Positions 54,854 to 61,978 of a DNA stretch of 64,000 nt are shown piece after piece. The notes under the pieces were generated by a model, which made no database searches, had not been told where the DNA came from, and saw only the letters and a program-made list of their open reading frames with translations. The DNA is taken from the NCBI GenBank assembly GCA_947166345.1, contig CAMVDU010000005.1, positions 1 to 64,000 on the forward strand, given 5' to 3'. How positions within the stretch are numbered: the stretch's first letter is position 1; every line of letters begins with the position of its first letter. Both the position numbers and the translations under genes were made by a program. This DNA is from an uncultured Prevotellaceae bacterium. Lineage in GTDB: Bacteria > Bacteroidota > Bacteroidia > Bacteroidales > Bacteroidaceae.

Positions 54854-55849
54854 ATGAATAAGGACGATTTACGAATAGTGTTTATGGGTACGCCCGAGTT
54901 TGCGGTGGAGACCCTCAAAGCCTTGATAGACAATCATTATAATGTGGTGGCAGTTGTTACCCAGCCCGACAAACCCGTTGGGCGTCACGGCTCTGTACTG
55001 CAACCCTCTGCCGTGAAGCAATATGCCCTTGAACAGGGACTGCCTGTGTTGCAGCCCGAGAAGATGAAAGACCCTGCCTTCGTGGAGGCCCTTCGTGGCT
55101 ATCAGGCTAATCTGCAGGTGGTGGTGGCCTTCCGTATGCTGCCTGAAGTGGTGTGGGCCATGCCCGAATATGGCACGTTCAACGTCCATGCAGCCTTGCT
55201 GCCGCAGTATCGTGGAGCTGCTCCCATCAACTGGGCGGTCATCAACGGTGAGACCAGAACTGGTGTCACCACCTTCTTCCTCGACCACGACATCGATACT
55301 GGACGCATCATCGAGCAGATGCCTTTCGACATTCCCGACGATGCCGATGTAGAATATGTCTATGATGGCCTGATGCACCTTGGCGCTACCATTTGTCTCA
55401 GCACGCTTGACAAAATCGTTGCTGCCGACGGACACCCCCAGACCATCTCTCAAGAAGAATTATCAATTGTCAATTCTCAATTGTCAATTAGCGAAGCGTT
55501 AAAGCTCGCACCAAAGCTTTTCAAGGAGACCTGTCAGATTGCTTGGAACCAGCCTGCTAAGCGCGTATATGACTTTGTGCGTGGCCTGTCTCCTGTGCCC
55601 GGCGCATGGACCACACTTCGCGATGCCGACGGCAAGGATACCGTGCTCAAGATCTATAAGACCACCAAGACCGACATGCCGGCACAGGGTGGAGTGGGGC
55701 AGGTCATCATCGACAAACGCCATCTCTACATTGCCTGTTCCGACCATCTGCTACAGATTGACGAACTCCAGCTTTCAGGCAAAAAACGCATGGATGCAGC
55801 GGCCTTTCTCAACGGTCTGAAAAATTTTCAAAATTATTCTGTCATCTGA
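54854..55849 (+). CDS. fmt: methionyl-tRNA formyltransferase
   Basis: Formylates initiator Met-tRNA using 10-formyl-THF, 331 residues. The N-terminal catalytic domain shows RIVFMGTPEFAV, the key NVHAALLPQYRGAAPINWA and a Thr-rich FFLDHDIDTGRII, and the C-terminal tRNA-binding domain follows. Between them the segment EELSIVNSQLSISEA is encoded by a 7-bp array (55458-55492), in the domain linker. The start at 54854 (MNKDDLRIV) is favoured; an upstream frame adds 19 residues that do not look like the family. Confidence 0.95.
   Translation: MNKDDLRIVFMGTPEFAVETLKALIDNHYNVVAVVTQPDKPVGRHGSVLQPSAVKQYALEQGLPVLQPEKMKDPAFVEALRGYQANLQVVVAFRMLPEVVWAMPEYGTFNVHAALLPQYRGAAPINWAVINGETRTGVTTFFLDHDIDTGRIIEQMPFDIPDDADVEYVYDGLMHLGATICLSTLDKIVAADGHPQTISQEELSIVNSQLSISEALKLAPKLFKETCQIAWNQPAKRVYDFVRGLSPVPGAWTTLRDADGKDTVLKIYKTTKTDMPAQGGVGQVIIDKRHLYIACSDHLLQIDELQLSGKKRMDAAAFLNGLKNFQNYSVI
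55458..55492. repeat. 7-bp array translated inside fmt
   Basis: Five units: AATTATC, AATTGTC, AATTCTC, AATTGTC, AATTAGC. Read in frame as LSIVNSQLSIS in the linker between the catalytic and tRNA-binding domains. Confidence 0.92.
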
Positions 55850-55906
55850 TATAATAAAAACGCTTCTCTGTCGTTTCTTCTATGTAAACCAATCAGTTAT
55901 CTGCCT

Positions 55907-56020
55907 ATGAACATTTTTACTTACGAAGAAATGACACCGAGTGAAAAGACCATCAAACTGATTAAACAGATAGCTTATACCTATCGTGTTGTCAAACAGC
56001 AGGCATATTGCCTAAACTGA
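55907..56020 (+). CDS. 37-residue small protein between fmt and rpe
   Basis: An open frame of 37 codons (M-N-I-F-T-Y-E-E-M-T-P-S-E-K-T...) ends in TGA at 56018-56020, 28 bases before rpe. It has a plausible amphipathic helix (TIKLIKQIAYTYRVVKQQ). Position and codon use fit a real gene. I believe similar short proteins follow fmt in other Bacteroidales, but this is memory and needs a search. Confidence 0.5.
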   Translation: MNIFTYEEMTPSEKTIKLIKQIAYTYRVVKQQAYCLN

Positions 56021-56048
56021 TACTCTTTCAATCAAAACCGTGTAAGTC

Positions 56049-56696
56049 ATGACACTCGTTTCACCATCTCTCCTCGCTGCCGATTTCCTTCACCTGGAAA
56101 GCGAGATGCAAATGATCAACCGTTCTGAGGCCGACTGGCTTCATCTCGACGTGATGGACGGTTCGTTCGTACCCAATATCAGTTTCGGGTTTCCTGTTCT
56201 TGAGGCCGTCGCCAAGGCTTGCAAAAAGCCTCTCGATGTCCATTACATGGTCGAGCATCCCGAGGTCTATGTCGAGCGTACCGCTCGTCTGGGTGCCATG
56301 ATGATGAATGTCCACTACGAGGCATGCACCCACTTGCATCGCACCATTGAGTCCATCCACCATGCAGGTATGAAGGCTGGCGTCACGCTCAATCCTTCAA
56401 CCCCTGTCTGCATGCTCAACGACATCATTGGCGATGTCGATATGGTGTTGCTCATGAGTGTCAACCCTGGCTTCGGTGGTCAGCGTTTCATCGAGCACAC
56501 CATCGACAAGGTGAAGGCCCTGCGACAGCTCATCCAGCAGACCTCATCGCATGCACTCATCGAGGTTGACGGTGGCGTTCAGGGTGAAACGGCTCCGCGT
56601 CTTGTCGCTGCCGGCGTCGATGTGCTGGTCAGTGGCAGCTACGTGTTCCGCGCCTCCAATCCCGAGGCTGTCATTCATCAGCTGAAACTTCTTTAG
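56049..56696 (+). CDS. rpe: ribulose-phosphate 3-epimerase
   Basis: Interconverts ribulose 5-phosphate and xylulose 5-phosphate (pentose phosphate pathway), 215 residues. Signature blocks: SPSLLAADFLHLESEM, WLHLDVMDGSFVPNISFG, MVEHPE, and MSVNPGFGGQRFI. The phosphate site is LVSGSYVFRA. It shares the direction and likely the transcript of fmt and the small ORF. Confidence 0.96.
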   Translation: MTLVSPSLLAADFLHLESEMQMINRSEADWLHLDVMDGSFVPNISFGFPVLEAVAKACKKPLDVHYMVEHPEVYVERTARLGAMMMNVHYEACTHLHRTIESIHHAGMKAGVTLNPSTPVCMLNDIIGDVDMVLLMSVNPGFGGQRFIEHTIDKVKALRQLIQQTSSHALIEVDGGVQGETAPRLVAAGVDVLVSGSYVFRASNPEAVIHQLKLL

Positions 56697-56709
56697 ACTT
56701 TTTCCTCCC

Positions 56710-56781
56710 ATGAACCGAGTGTTGTTGACCATACTCTTGGGCATCAGCCTGAGCGTATCTCGTAGCAAAGGCTTAGCGTAG
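56710..56781 (+). other. 23-codon ORF after rpe, probable gene remnant
   Basis: A hydrophobic frame starts MNRVLLTILLGISL and stops after 23 codons. In related genomes the gene after rpe is often comEC, so this may be what is left of a deleted gene, but the peptide is too short to assign. Confidence 0.25.
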
Positions 56782-56825
56782 ACATTCGGTTGTCTTTCGT
56801 TAGGATAAGAAAAGGGTAAGATCAA

Positions 56826-57733
56826 TCACTTCCCAGTCACTTTTCCTATAAAGAAAATGACATCGCTGCTTTTCTCTGATATCACAAACAGGAAAGGACG
56901 ATTGGCAATAAACTCTGTGTCAGGCTTGCCTGTGGTCGTGTAACCCACAGTAACGGCAGCAGCCAGAGTGCCGTATTCATCTACCTCTATCTTTGCCTTT
57001 TGTTTCATCTTGCTTACGAAGACTGGTGCGGAGGGATTCTTCAACATACTTGAAAAGTCGGCATCGGAACTGCTGAAAGCACTCCTGACACCCAAGGTCA
57101 TCAGAGGACGGGTAATGTCCTATTCATACGATGCATTGAACCTTGGCATCTGCAGTATGGTGTTATGAGACTGCATACTGGCCGACATCTGTTCCCACCT
57201 TTCTGCCGTCAGGGTGTTTAGCAGAGCGTCAGGCGATGTCCCGTCTTTAGGCAATATCAGCGTCATAACATATTTGTCGTCACCGTATGGCAGCCTGACA
57301 GCTTGAAGCGTCTCGTCTTCAACATACTCGAAAGGAGCCGTCTGAAACATCATAGGCATCTTCACATTTTTGCCGTCGCTTGTGGTGAAATCCCCCTCCA
57401 TAGTATACTGCTCATCAAAGCATTGAAGCCACTTGGCTTTGAAAAAGACGGAGTTAAGCAGCAATGTGACGTCCGATGCGCTTAACTCACCACGATTCAG
57501 TATTTGGGGTATCATCCCCTTGGTAATCCTGTTGCACCAGTCGTTGACATGTCCAAGAACCTCGTCTGTCTGAGAGAAGTCCATACATTCAACGTCAGCC
57601 TGATAGTATCCTTTCATATCGACGGCAAATTCTCATCTTCATGCTTGTTGTCAGCAGCGTCGTCAGAAGAACAGGAAGTAAGTAATACAATACCAAATGC
57701 AACACTTGCGATAATAAATAGTTTCTTTTTCAT
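56826..57733 (-). pseudogene. broken lipoprotein serpin
   Basis: The gene starts at 57733 with a lipoprotein signal (lipobox LLTSCSS) and runs to an in-frame TGA at about 57614. The roughly 130 residues before the serpin middle are missing and the frame changes at that junction. The middle (57617 to 57123) is clear serpin: [47 protein letters not shown]. An in-frame TAG at 57120-57122 follows FNASYE. The rest ([37 protein letters not shown]) is the C-terminal serpin core with the reactive loop and final strand. So two lesions, a deletion with shift and a nonsense codon. Confidence 0.88.
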
Positions 57734-57754
57734 TTTCTTTTCTTGTTTCAGTGT

Positions 57755-57789
57755 AAAAGTACACAATTATTCTCCATCCGCCAAATGTT
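57755..57789. repeat. 35-bp perfect direct repeat, left copy
   Basis: Identical to 59001-59035. It begins AAAAGTACACAATTATTCTC and ends CCATCCGCCAAATGTT. It overlaps the expected promoter of the serpin gene. Confidence 0.95.
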
Positions 57790-57801
57790 TTCTCTTAAAA
57801 G

Positions 57802-57872
57802 TGATCATTCAGAACCGCATCCCCAGCGATCACTGTGATTCATTGATCATTTAGTACCGTCCCCAACGATCA
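57802..57872. repeat. two REP-like 30-bp GATCA elements
   Basis: TGATCATTCAGAACCG...CCCCAGCGATCA at 57802-57832 and a variant TGATCATTTAGTACCG...CCCCAACGATCA at 57844-57872, in the same orientation. A third, reversed copy is at 58879-58907. Each has the frame TGATCA...GATCA. Confidence 0.82.
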
Positions 57873-57877
57873 ATCCG

Positions 57878-58648
57878 TTAGTCCCCGTCAATCCCTTTAG
57901 AGTCCCTGACAATCCTTGTTTGTAGATTTCTAATCTTAAAGTAAATCGTTGTTGATATAATACGGTTTGGTACCTTACATGTTGAGCGAATGATATTAGT
58001 TTTTAAAAATTCATCTTTTGGAATACCATATATCTTCTCAGTCTCTATGCCAACAACTTGTAACCGGGCTATATTAAAAACATTTGAAACGTCATGAAAT
58101 AATTGAGATTCTTTGATGACATGCTTTAACTCTGCTTCAGAATCTTCATTAATTTGGGACAGATTTTTTTTGTAAGATGAATTGATGGCCAAAGTTTGCT
58201 CACCGGCATCTTCAAGCATCATTATAAATGTCAAATGCTCGGAAAAAGTGTTCCTTGTTGATAATCTTATTAGTATTTCTTCTAAAGCTTTTATTTGTTG
58301 CGAATATGTGATATAGAAATAAGCATGAGATTCCGAGGTTTCATTAAACAGAGAAGTATTAAGCATATCAGATTCGTTTATAAATGAACGTTTCACGTCA
58401 TTACTTTGTAAAATCCTAATAGAACATATCTCGTCTCCTTTACTTGTAATGATACACGAGAAAGCCGATATTTCTTCTCCTGACTTAAAAAACCACTCTT
58501 CTTCATTATAGCCAGATATTACCAGTTGCGATGGGACATGATGGGATACCAATATTGTGTCGTTATTTTGTGCACATATTGAGACAAAGGACATACACAA
58601 AAGAGCAAAGACGTAAATCCTTTTGTGAAGGCCCAAACTTTTAACCAT
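57878..58648 (-). CDS. exported protein of unknown function beside the Tae4-like fragment
   Basis: A 256-residue protein with a signal peptide (HKRIYVFALLCMSFVSICAQ). The mature part is predicted mixed alpha/beta, low in Trp, with no enzyme motif I recognise. The coding sequence is AT-rich compared with neighbours. An alternative start at 58669 overlaps the upstream fragment by 10 bases. Because it is periplasmic and lies directly after an amidase-effector-like fragment, it could be an immunity protein, but I see no family match; it may equally be unrelated. Confidence 0.62.
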   Translation of the reverse strand: MVKSLGLHKRIYVFALLCMSFVSICAQNNDTILVSHHVPSQLVISGYNEEEWFFKSGEEISAFSCIITSKGDEICSIRILQSNDVKRSFINESDMLNTSLFNETSESHAYFYITYSQQIKALEEILIRLSTRNTFSEHLTFIMMLEDAGEQTLAINSSYKKNLSQINEDSEAELKHVIKESQLFHDVSNVFNIARLQVVGIETEKIYGIPKDEFLKTNIIRSTCKVPNRIISTTIYFKIRNLQTRIVRDSKGIDGD

Positions 58649-58659
58649 TATGATTATTT

Positions 58660-58908
58660 TTAATGCCATATATAATTCGTATTTCTTCTACACTTATCAT
58701 ACATTTTATGAGCTGCTACTTTTCTATAAATAACATCTACATGTCCAGAAACTTTTGGAGAAAAATCTGGACCGGACTGAAAATAAACAGCATTCAAAAC
58801 TTTATTTATTCTATTGCCTATGTTTTGGGGCTTTCCCCAAATTTTAGTTAGATAATTTTTTATATCTTTCGCATTTATAGATCGCTGGGGACGGTTCTGA
58901 ATGATCAC
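58660..58908 (-). pseudogene. C-terminal fragment resembling a Tae4 amidase effector
   Basis: An 82-residue frame whose INAKDIKNYLTKIWGKP and SGHVDVIY recall the last third of Tae4 (type VI secretion cell-wall amidase): helix ending in GKP, then the GH(V/I/F) strand with the catalytic His. The half with the catalytic Cys is absent. The 5' end lies exactly in the reversed REP-like element at 58879-58907, which suggests truncation by it. Upstream sequence shows no remaining N-terminal half. Confidence 0.5.
58879..58907. repeat. REP-like GATCA element, reversed copy
   Basis: Reverse complement reads TGATCATTCAGAACCGTCCC then CAGCGATC. With 57802-57832 it forms inverted termini around the 1.1-kb segment. 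Confidence 0.82.
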
Positions 58909-59000
58909 ATTTTTCTCTCATCTGTTTTCCTTTTTTATTCATAGTTCTCAGTTTATCAATCAAGAGTGCCGATTCGAAGCTCCACCGAAGTTGACGCTAC

Positions 59001-59035
59001 AAAAGTACACAATTATTCTCCATCCGCCAAATGTT
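59001..59035. repeat. 35-bp perfect direct repeat, right copy
   Basis: Same as 57755-57789, and immediately followed by the 22-bp array. Confidence 0.95.
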
Positions 59036-59065
59036 GAAAAGAAAAATGTTCGTTTAAGAATCAAA

Positions 59066-59172
59066 GCGGTCACGCTGAAAGACAAAGTGCGTCACTTCCT
59101 GGGAGAGAATGACGCAGTTTCTTCGAGAAAGTGACGCACTTTCTTGAAGAGAGTGACATACTTTATTTTGGA
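59066..59172. repeat. 22-bp tandem array, about 5 units
   Basis: Units begin at 59066 (GCGGTCAC), 59088 (TGCGTCAC), 59110 (TGACGCAG), 59132 (TGACGCAC) and 59154 (TGACATAC), each 22 bases apart. Core and tail (TTCTTCGAGAAAG) match the terC-end array, but here the TGCGTCA and TGACGCA orientations are mixed. Confidence 0.9.
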
Positions 59173-59415
59173 CAGTGGACAGTAATGGACAATAGAATAT
59201 AAAGAATATTTCGCGTACGTACACGCGTACGTACGCAACACCTTTCCTGAAATGTACTGTCCAGTAGTGTCCACTGTCCATTGCACTAATCATTCACTAA
59301 TACATACAGATACACACGGATACGGATAAATTATAAAAGTTTATCGCGTACGTACATGCGCACGTACGCGTAGGTTTTCTGGAAACCATCTGTATCATCC
59401 GTATCCGTATGTCTG
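59169..59415. repeat. two adjacent palindromic elements with a GTACGTAC core
   Basis: Element A (59169-59283): arms GGACAGTGGACAGTAATGGACA and its near complement flank CGCGTACGTACACGCGTACG. Element B (59301-59415): GATAC-rich arms (imperfect dyad) flank CGCGTACGTACATGCGCACG. Cores are almost the same, arms differ. The GGACAGT arms are again made of 7-bp words. Confidence 0.75.
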
Positions 59416-59477
59416 GTAGTGTGGTTAAGCATGGCTCTTATTTTTTCTCTTTCGTTCATTTTATGATGTCCTTTCAT
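59331..59477 (-). CDS. possible small protein ending YVRMYVRDKLL
   Basis: A 48-codon frame (MKGHHKMNEREKIRAM...) has a -7 box TATCTTTG on the minus strand at 59500-59507. Its C-terminal part is encoded by palindromic element B (YAYVRMYVRDK). On the same strand element A encodes a related peptide (AYVRVYVRE) in a second frame. May be a real sORF or a by-product of the palindrome. Confidence 0.3.
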   Translation of the reverse strand: MKGHHKMNEREKIRAMLNHTTRHTDTDDTDGFQKTYAYVRMYVRDKLL

Positions 59478-59499
59478 AGGCGATTGGATTATTTGCCTA

Positions 59500-59507
59500 C
59501 AAAGATA
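59500..59507 (-). promoter_or_regulatory. -7 box facing the palindromic elements
   Basis: TATCTTTG on the minus strand. It would transcribe the palindromes and the possible small protein. Confidence 0.45.
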
Positions 59508-59587
59508 CAAAATAAAAGAAGGAAATGCAAGCTTTTTCGCAAAAATCTTACTATGTGACGCAAAAAATGCCAAATGAGAGTTTACAT

Positions 59588-59668
59588 TGACGAGAGAACG
59601 AGGTTTTTGACGAGAAGACGAGAGAACGAAAATTTTTTTGACGAGAAGACGAGAGAACGAGTTTATTT
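59588..59668. repeat. three GACGAGA-rich direct repeats
   Basis: TGACGAGAGAACGA at 59588, then TGACGAGAAGACGAGAGAAC at 59608 and again at 59639, each trailed by a T-rich spacer. Spacing is 20 and 31 bases. No gene between here and 59887. Confidence 0.7.
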
Positions 59669-59859
59669 TGCCGAGCGTGAGCAGGCTCGACTGTAGGATT
59701 CTCAGTTGTTGAACAGACGGAAGAAAAACCGTGTTTGGCTGCTCATTTTTGTATAACTATACACTATTGGATTTTACTGCCAACAGGTATGTCGTTCCCC
59801 TTTTTTATGAAAAATCGATAAAAAAGCTCTATTTTGTTGCGCATTTAAGAAACAATTTG

Positions 59860-59867
59860 TATCTTTG
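59860..59867 (+). promoter_or_regulatory. -7 box of the HigBA-like locus
   Basis: TATCTTTG, 20 bases before the toxin ATG at 59887. Confidence 0.68.
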
Positions 59868-59886
59868 CAACCGAAATAATAAAGAA

Positions 59887-60227
59887 ATGGAACAAACAGT
59901 ATACCTGTTGGAAGAGGCACGAGACTTCCTGAAATCCTTGACAAAGGAGATTCGTGGCAAGATAGGCTACAATATCCGCAGGGTTCAGAAGGGTGAGCGC
60001 GACAACGAACTATTCAAAAAGCTCGATGGCACGGAGATATGGGAGTTTCGCACCATCTACACAAGACCTACTATAGGCTGTTCGCCTTCTGGGATAAGGA
60101 CATCAATACGCTGGTCGTAGCCACTCACGGCATCGTGAAGAAGACACAAAAGACGCCGAAAAGCGAAATCACAAAGGCCGAAGGAATAAGAAAACTGTAT
60201 TTTGAAAATAAAAACAAGAAGATATGA
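59887..60227 (+). pseudogene. HigB/RelE-type toxin with a single-base frameshift
   Basis: The first 58 codons (MEQTVYLLEEARDFLKSL...WEFRTIY) and the frame continuing as KTYYRLFAFWDKDINTLVVA are both clearly the Gp49/HigB ribosome-dependent RNase family, but lie in different frames. Around 60061 the sequence ATCTACACAAGACC lacks one base relative to what would join them. Without a shift translation stops at 60120. The downstream end overlaps the antitoxin start (ATGA). Sequencing error or programmed frameshifting are the alternatives to decay. Confidence 0.82.
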
Positions 60228-60556
60228 AAAAAGTAGGAGACATGAAGCTGTACAGCTTTGAGGAATTGCTGGAAGAGGACTACGGCAAAGTGGGAACGCC
60301 CGAGCGCGACGCCTTTGAACGTAGCGTGGACGAGGCAGTCCATGCCTATCGCGTGGGAGAAGCCATCAAGCAGGCACGCGAGGCTCAGAACCTTACCCAG
60401 GCCGAACTGGGCGAGAAGATGGGCGTGCAGAGGGCCCAGGTGTGTCGTTTGGAGAGCGGCAAGAGCATCACGCTTGCTTCCATGATGCGAGCCTTCCGCG
60501 CGCTGGGCGTACAAGTGGCGTTGGACATGAAGGGCATCGGAAAGGTTGCGCTTTGA
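60224..60556 (+). CDS. HigA-type antitoxin, XRE family
   Basis: A 110-residue antitoxin/repressor. The N-terminal part (SFEELLEEDYGKVGTPERD) should wrap the toxin. The C-terminal helix-turn-helix is LTQAELGEKMGVQRAQVCRLESGKSITLASM. It overlaps the toxin by 4 bases, the usual coupling of toxin-first HigBA loci. Intact while its toxin is broken, so it may now act only as a regulator or as an anti-toxin to related toxins. Confidence 0.9.
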   Translation: MKKVGDMKLYSFEELLEEDYGKVGTPERDAFERSVDEAVHAYRVGEAIKQAREAQNLTQAELGEKMGVQRAQVCRLESGKSITLASMMRAFRALGVQVALDMKGIGKVAL

Positions 60557-60586
60557 TCAAAGCCGCTGCCCTGTTTTTTTTGATAT

Positions 60587-60613
60587 AGAGCCGTCTTTCG
60601 AGACAGCTCTTTA
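60587..60613 (+). terminator. rho-independent terminator after higA
   Basis: AGAGCCGTCT-TTCG-AGACAGCTCT with one mismatch and a UUCG loop, then TTTATTT. Confidence 0.75.
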
Positions 60614-60629
60614 TTTATCGCAAAAATGT

Positions 60630-60652
60630 CACAAAGGGTCAGACCCCTTGTG
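60630..60652. repeat. REP-like GGGTCAGACCCC hairpin
   Basis: CACAAAGGGTCAGACCCCTTGTG, an imperfect dyad with flanks (ATCGCA...TGCGAT) that extend the stem. The GGGGTCTGACCC core is one I associate with REP elements of tyrosine transposases in other bacteria; no such transposase lies in the window. Confidence 0.5.
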
Positions 60653-60707
60653 CGATTTTGGGGTGATTTTACTGGACAAAACATTTGCATATCTCGGGAT
60701 TTTTTAG

Positions 60708-60715
60708 TATCTTTG
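60708..60715 (+). promoter_or_regulatory. promoter of the P5-like remnant
   Basis: -7 box TATCTTTG with TTTG at 60684-60687, 20 bases apart, close to the Bacteroides consensus. Confidence 0.68.
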
Positions 60716-60738
60716 TAGGGTAATAAAAACACATAATC

Positions 60739-60898
60739 ATGAAAAACGAAAACAAAGGAAAATTGACTTCAACACGGGGAATTAGAAACAACAACCCACT
60801 GAACATCAATCAATGCGCTGCTCACGGCCATGAGTGAGTTCGAGAGTCGCTACACGCCCACGGACTTTGAGCTGAGCCAAGCGTGGAACCTGATCTAA
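60739..60898 (+). pseudogene. internally deleted phage-type P5-like lytic protein
   Basis: The start encodes TRGIRNNNPLNI, the opening signature of small P5-like phage structural/lytic proteins of Bacteroidetes, then stops after 32 codons. A second frame directly after it (ALLTAMSEFESRYTPTDFELSQAWNLI) resembles the C-terminal end of the same family. The middle of about 100 residues is gone, so it should be non-functional. Confidence 0.65.
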
Positions 60899-60912
60899 TG
60901 GATAATTGACAA

Positions 60913-60950
60913 TGAAAAGCTCCCGATCTGCTGGATGCAGGCGGGAGCTT
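60913..60950 (-). terminator. terminator of prs
   Basis: AAGCTCCCG/CGGGAGCTT 9-bp stem, followed on the minus strand by a short T-run. It is 25 bases past the prs stop. Confidence 0.8.
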
Positions 60951-60974
60951 GTCTTATATGAACGCAGGAAAACG

Positions 60975-61913
60975 TTAGACGAGGTACTGGTCGCTGATGC
61001 TCTCGTTGTTGACAACGCGGCGGATGGTCTCGGCAAACATGTCGGCAACGGAGAGCTGCTTGACCTTGGCACAGCGCTGGGTGTAGGGGATGGAGTCGGT
61101 GAACACAATCTCCTCGAGGGCTGACTCTTGCACGCGGTCGCTGGCAGGGCCGCTCATGACGCAGTGGCTGGCACAGGCGCGCACGCTCTTGGCTCCATTG
61201 GCCTTCATGAGGTCGGCAGCCTTGGTGATGGTGCCGGCGGTATCGACCATATCGTCGATGATGACGACGTTCTTGCCTTCTACCTCACCGATGATCTGCA
61301 TGGTGGCAATGACGTTGGCGCGGGCGCGGGTCTTGTTGCACAGCACCAGGGGACAGCCCAGGTACTTGGCATAGGTGTTGGCACGCTTGGAACCGCCTAC
61401 GTCGGGCGAGGCGATGACGAGGTCTTCGAGATGGAGGCTCTGCAGATAGGGCAGGATGACGCCCGAGGCATAGAGATGGTCCACAGGTACATCGAAGAAG
61501 CCTTGTATCTGGTCGGCGTGGAGGTCCATGGTGATGACGCGGTTGACGCCGGCAACGCTCAGCAGGTCGGCTACGAGCTTGGCACCGATGGAGACGCGGG
61601 GTTTGTCCTTGCGGTCCTGACGTGCCCATCCGAAGTAGGGGATGACGGCGTTGATGGAGCGTGCCGAGGCACGTTTGGCGGCATCAATCATGAGGAGTAG
61701 CTCCATGAGGTTGTCGCTGTTGGGGAAGGTGCTCTGCACGAGGAAGATGTCGCGGCCTCGGATGGATTCCTCGTAATAGACTGCGAACTCTCCGTCAGAG
61801 AACTTCGTCATTTGCATCTTGCCCAGCGGACAGCCCAGGCTTTGGCAGATTCTCTCGGCGAGATACTTGGTGGCGGTGCCCGAGAAAACCATGAAAGAGT
61901 TTGATGTGCTCAT
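60975..61913 (-). CDS. prs: ribose-phosphate pyrophosphokinase
   Basis: Makes PRPP from ribose 5-phosphate and ATP, 312 residues. Signatures: SDGEFAVYYEESIRGRD, the metal-binding HADQIQGFFDVPVDHL, and the PRPP loop VVIIDDMVDTAGTITKAA. Length is normal. The gene lies 65 bases after the ThiE-like gene on the same strand and may share its promoter. Confidence 0.97.
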   Translation of the reverse strand: MSTSNSFMVFSGTATKYLAERICQSLGCPLGKMQMTKFSDGEFAVYYEESIRGRDIFLVQSTFPNSDNLMELLLMIDAAKRASARSINAVIPYFGWARQDRKDKPRVSIGAKLVADLLSVAGVNRVITMDLHADQIQGFFDVPVDHLYASGVILPYLQSLHLEDLVIASPDVGGSKRANTYAKYLGCPLVLCNKTRARANVIATMQIIGEVEGKNVVIIDDMVDTAGTITKAADLMKANGAKSVRACASHCVMSGPASDRVQESALEEIVFTDSIPYTQRCAKVKQLSVADMFAETIRRVVNNESISDQYLV

Positions 61914-61978
61914 TGTTGATATTTGGTTGTTAGAGATGTTTGTTTCTTGTTCAGACTCGGGCCTCCTTGTTCAGATGG

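Larger units (their letters stand above)
57755..59035. other. putative acquired island bounded by direct and inverted repeats
   Basis: Outer 35-bp perfect direct repeats, inner inverted 30-bp elements and two AT-rich reading frames between. The segment 58909-59000 holds no gene. The island sits beside other decayed genes, in line with an accessory hotspot. Confidence 0.55.

Noticed and set aside
59066..59172. CRISPR array
   Set aside because: Same reasons as for the other 22-bp arrays; the core also changes orientation.
59205..59231. Phage attachment site in the GTACGTAC palindrome
   Set aside because: No integrase, tRNA end or prophage genes next to it.
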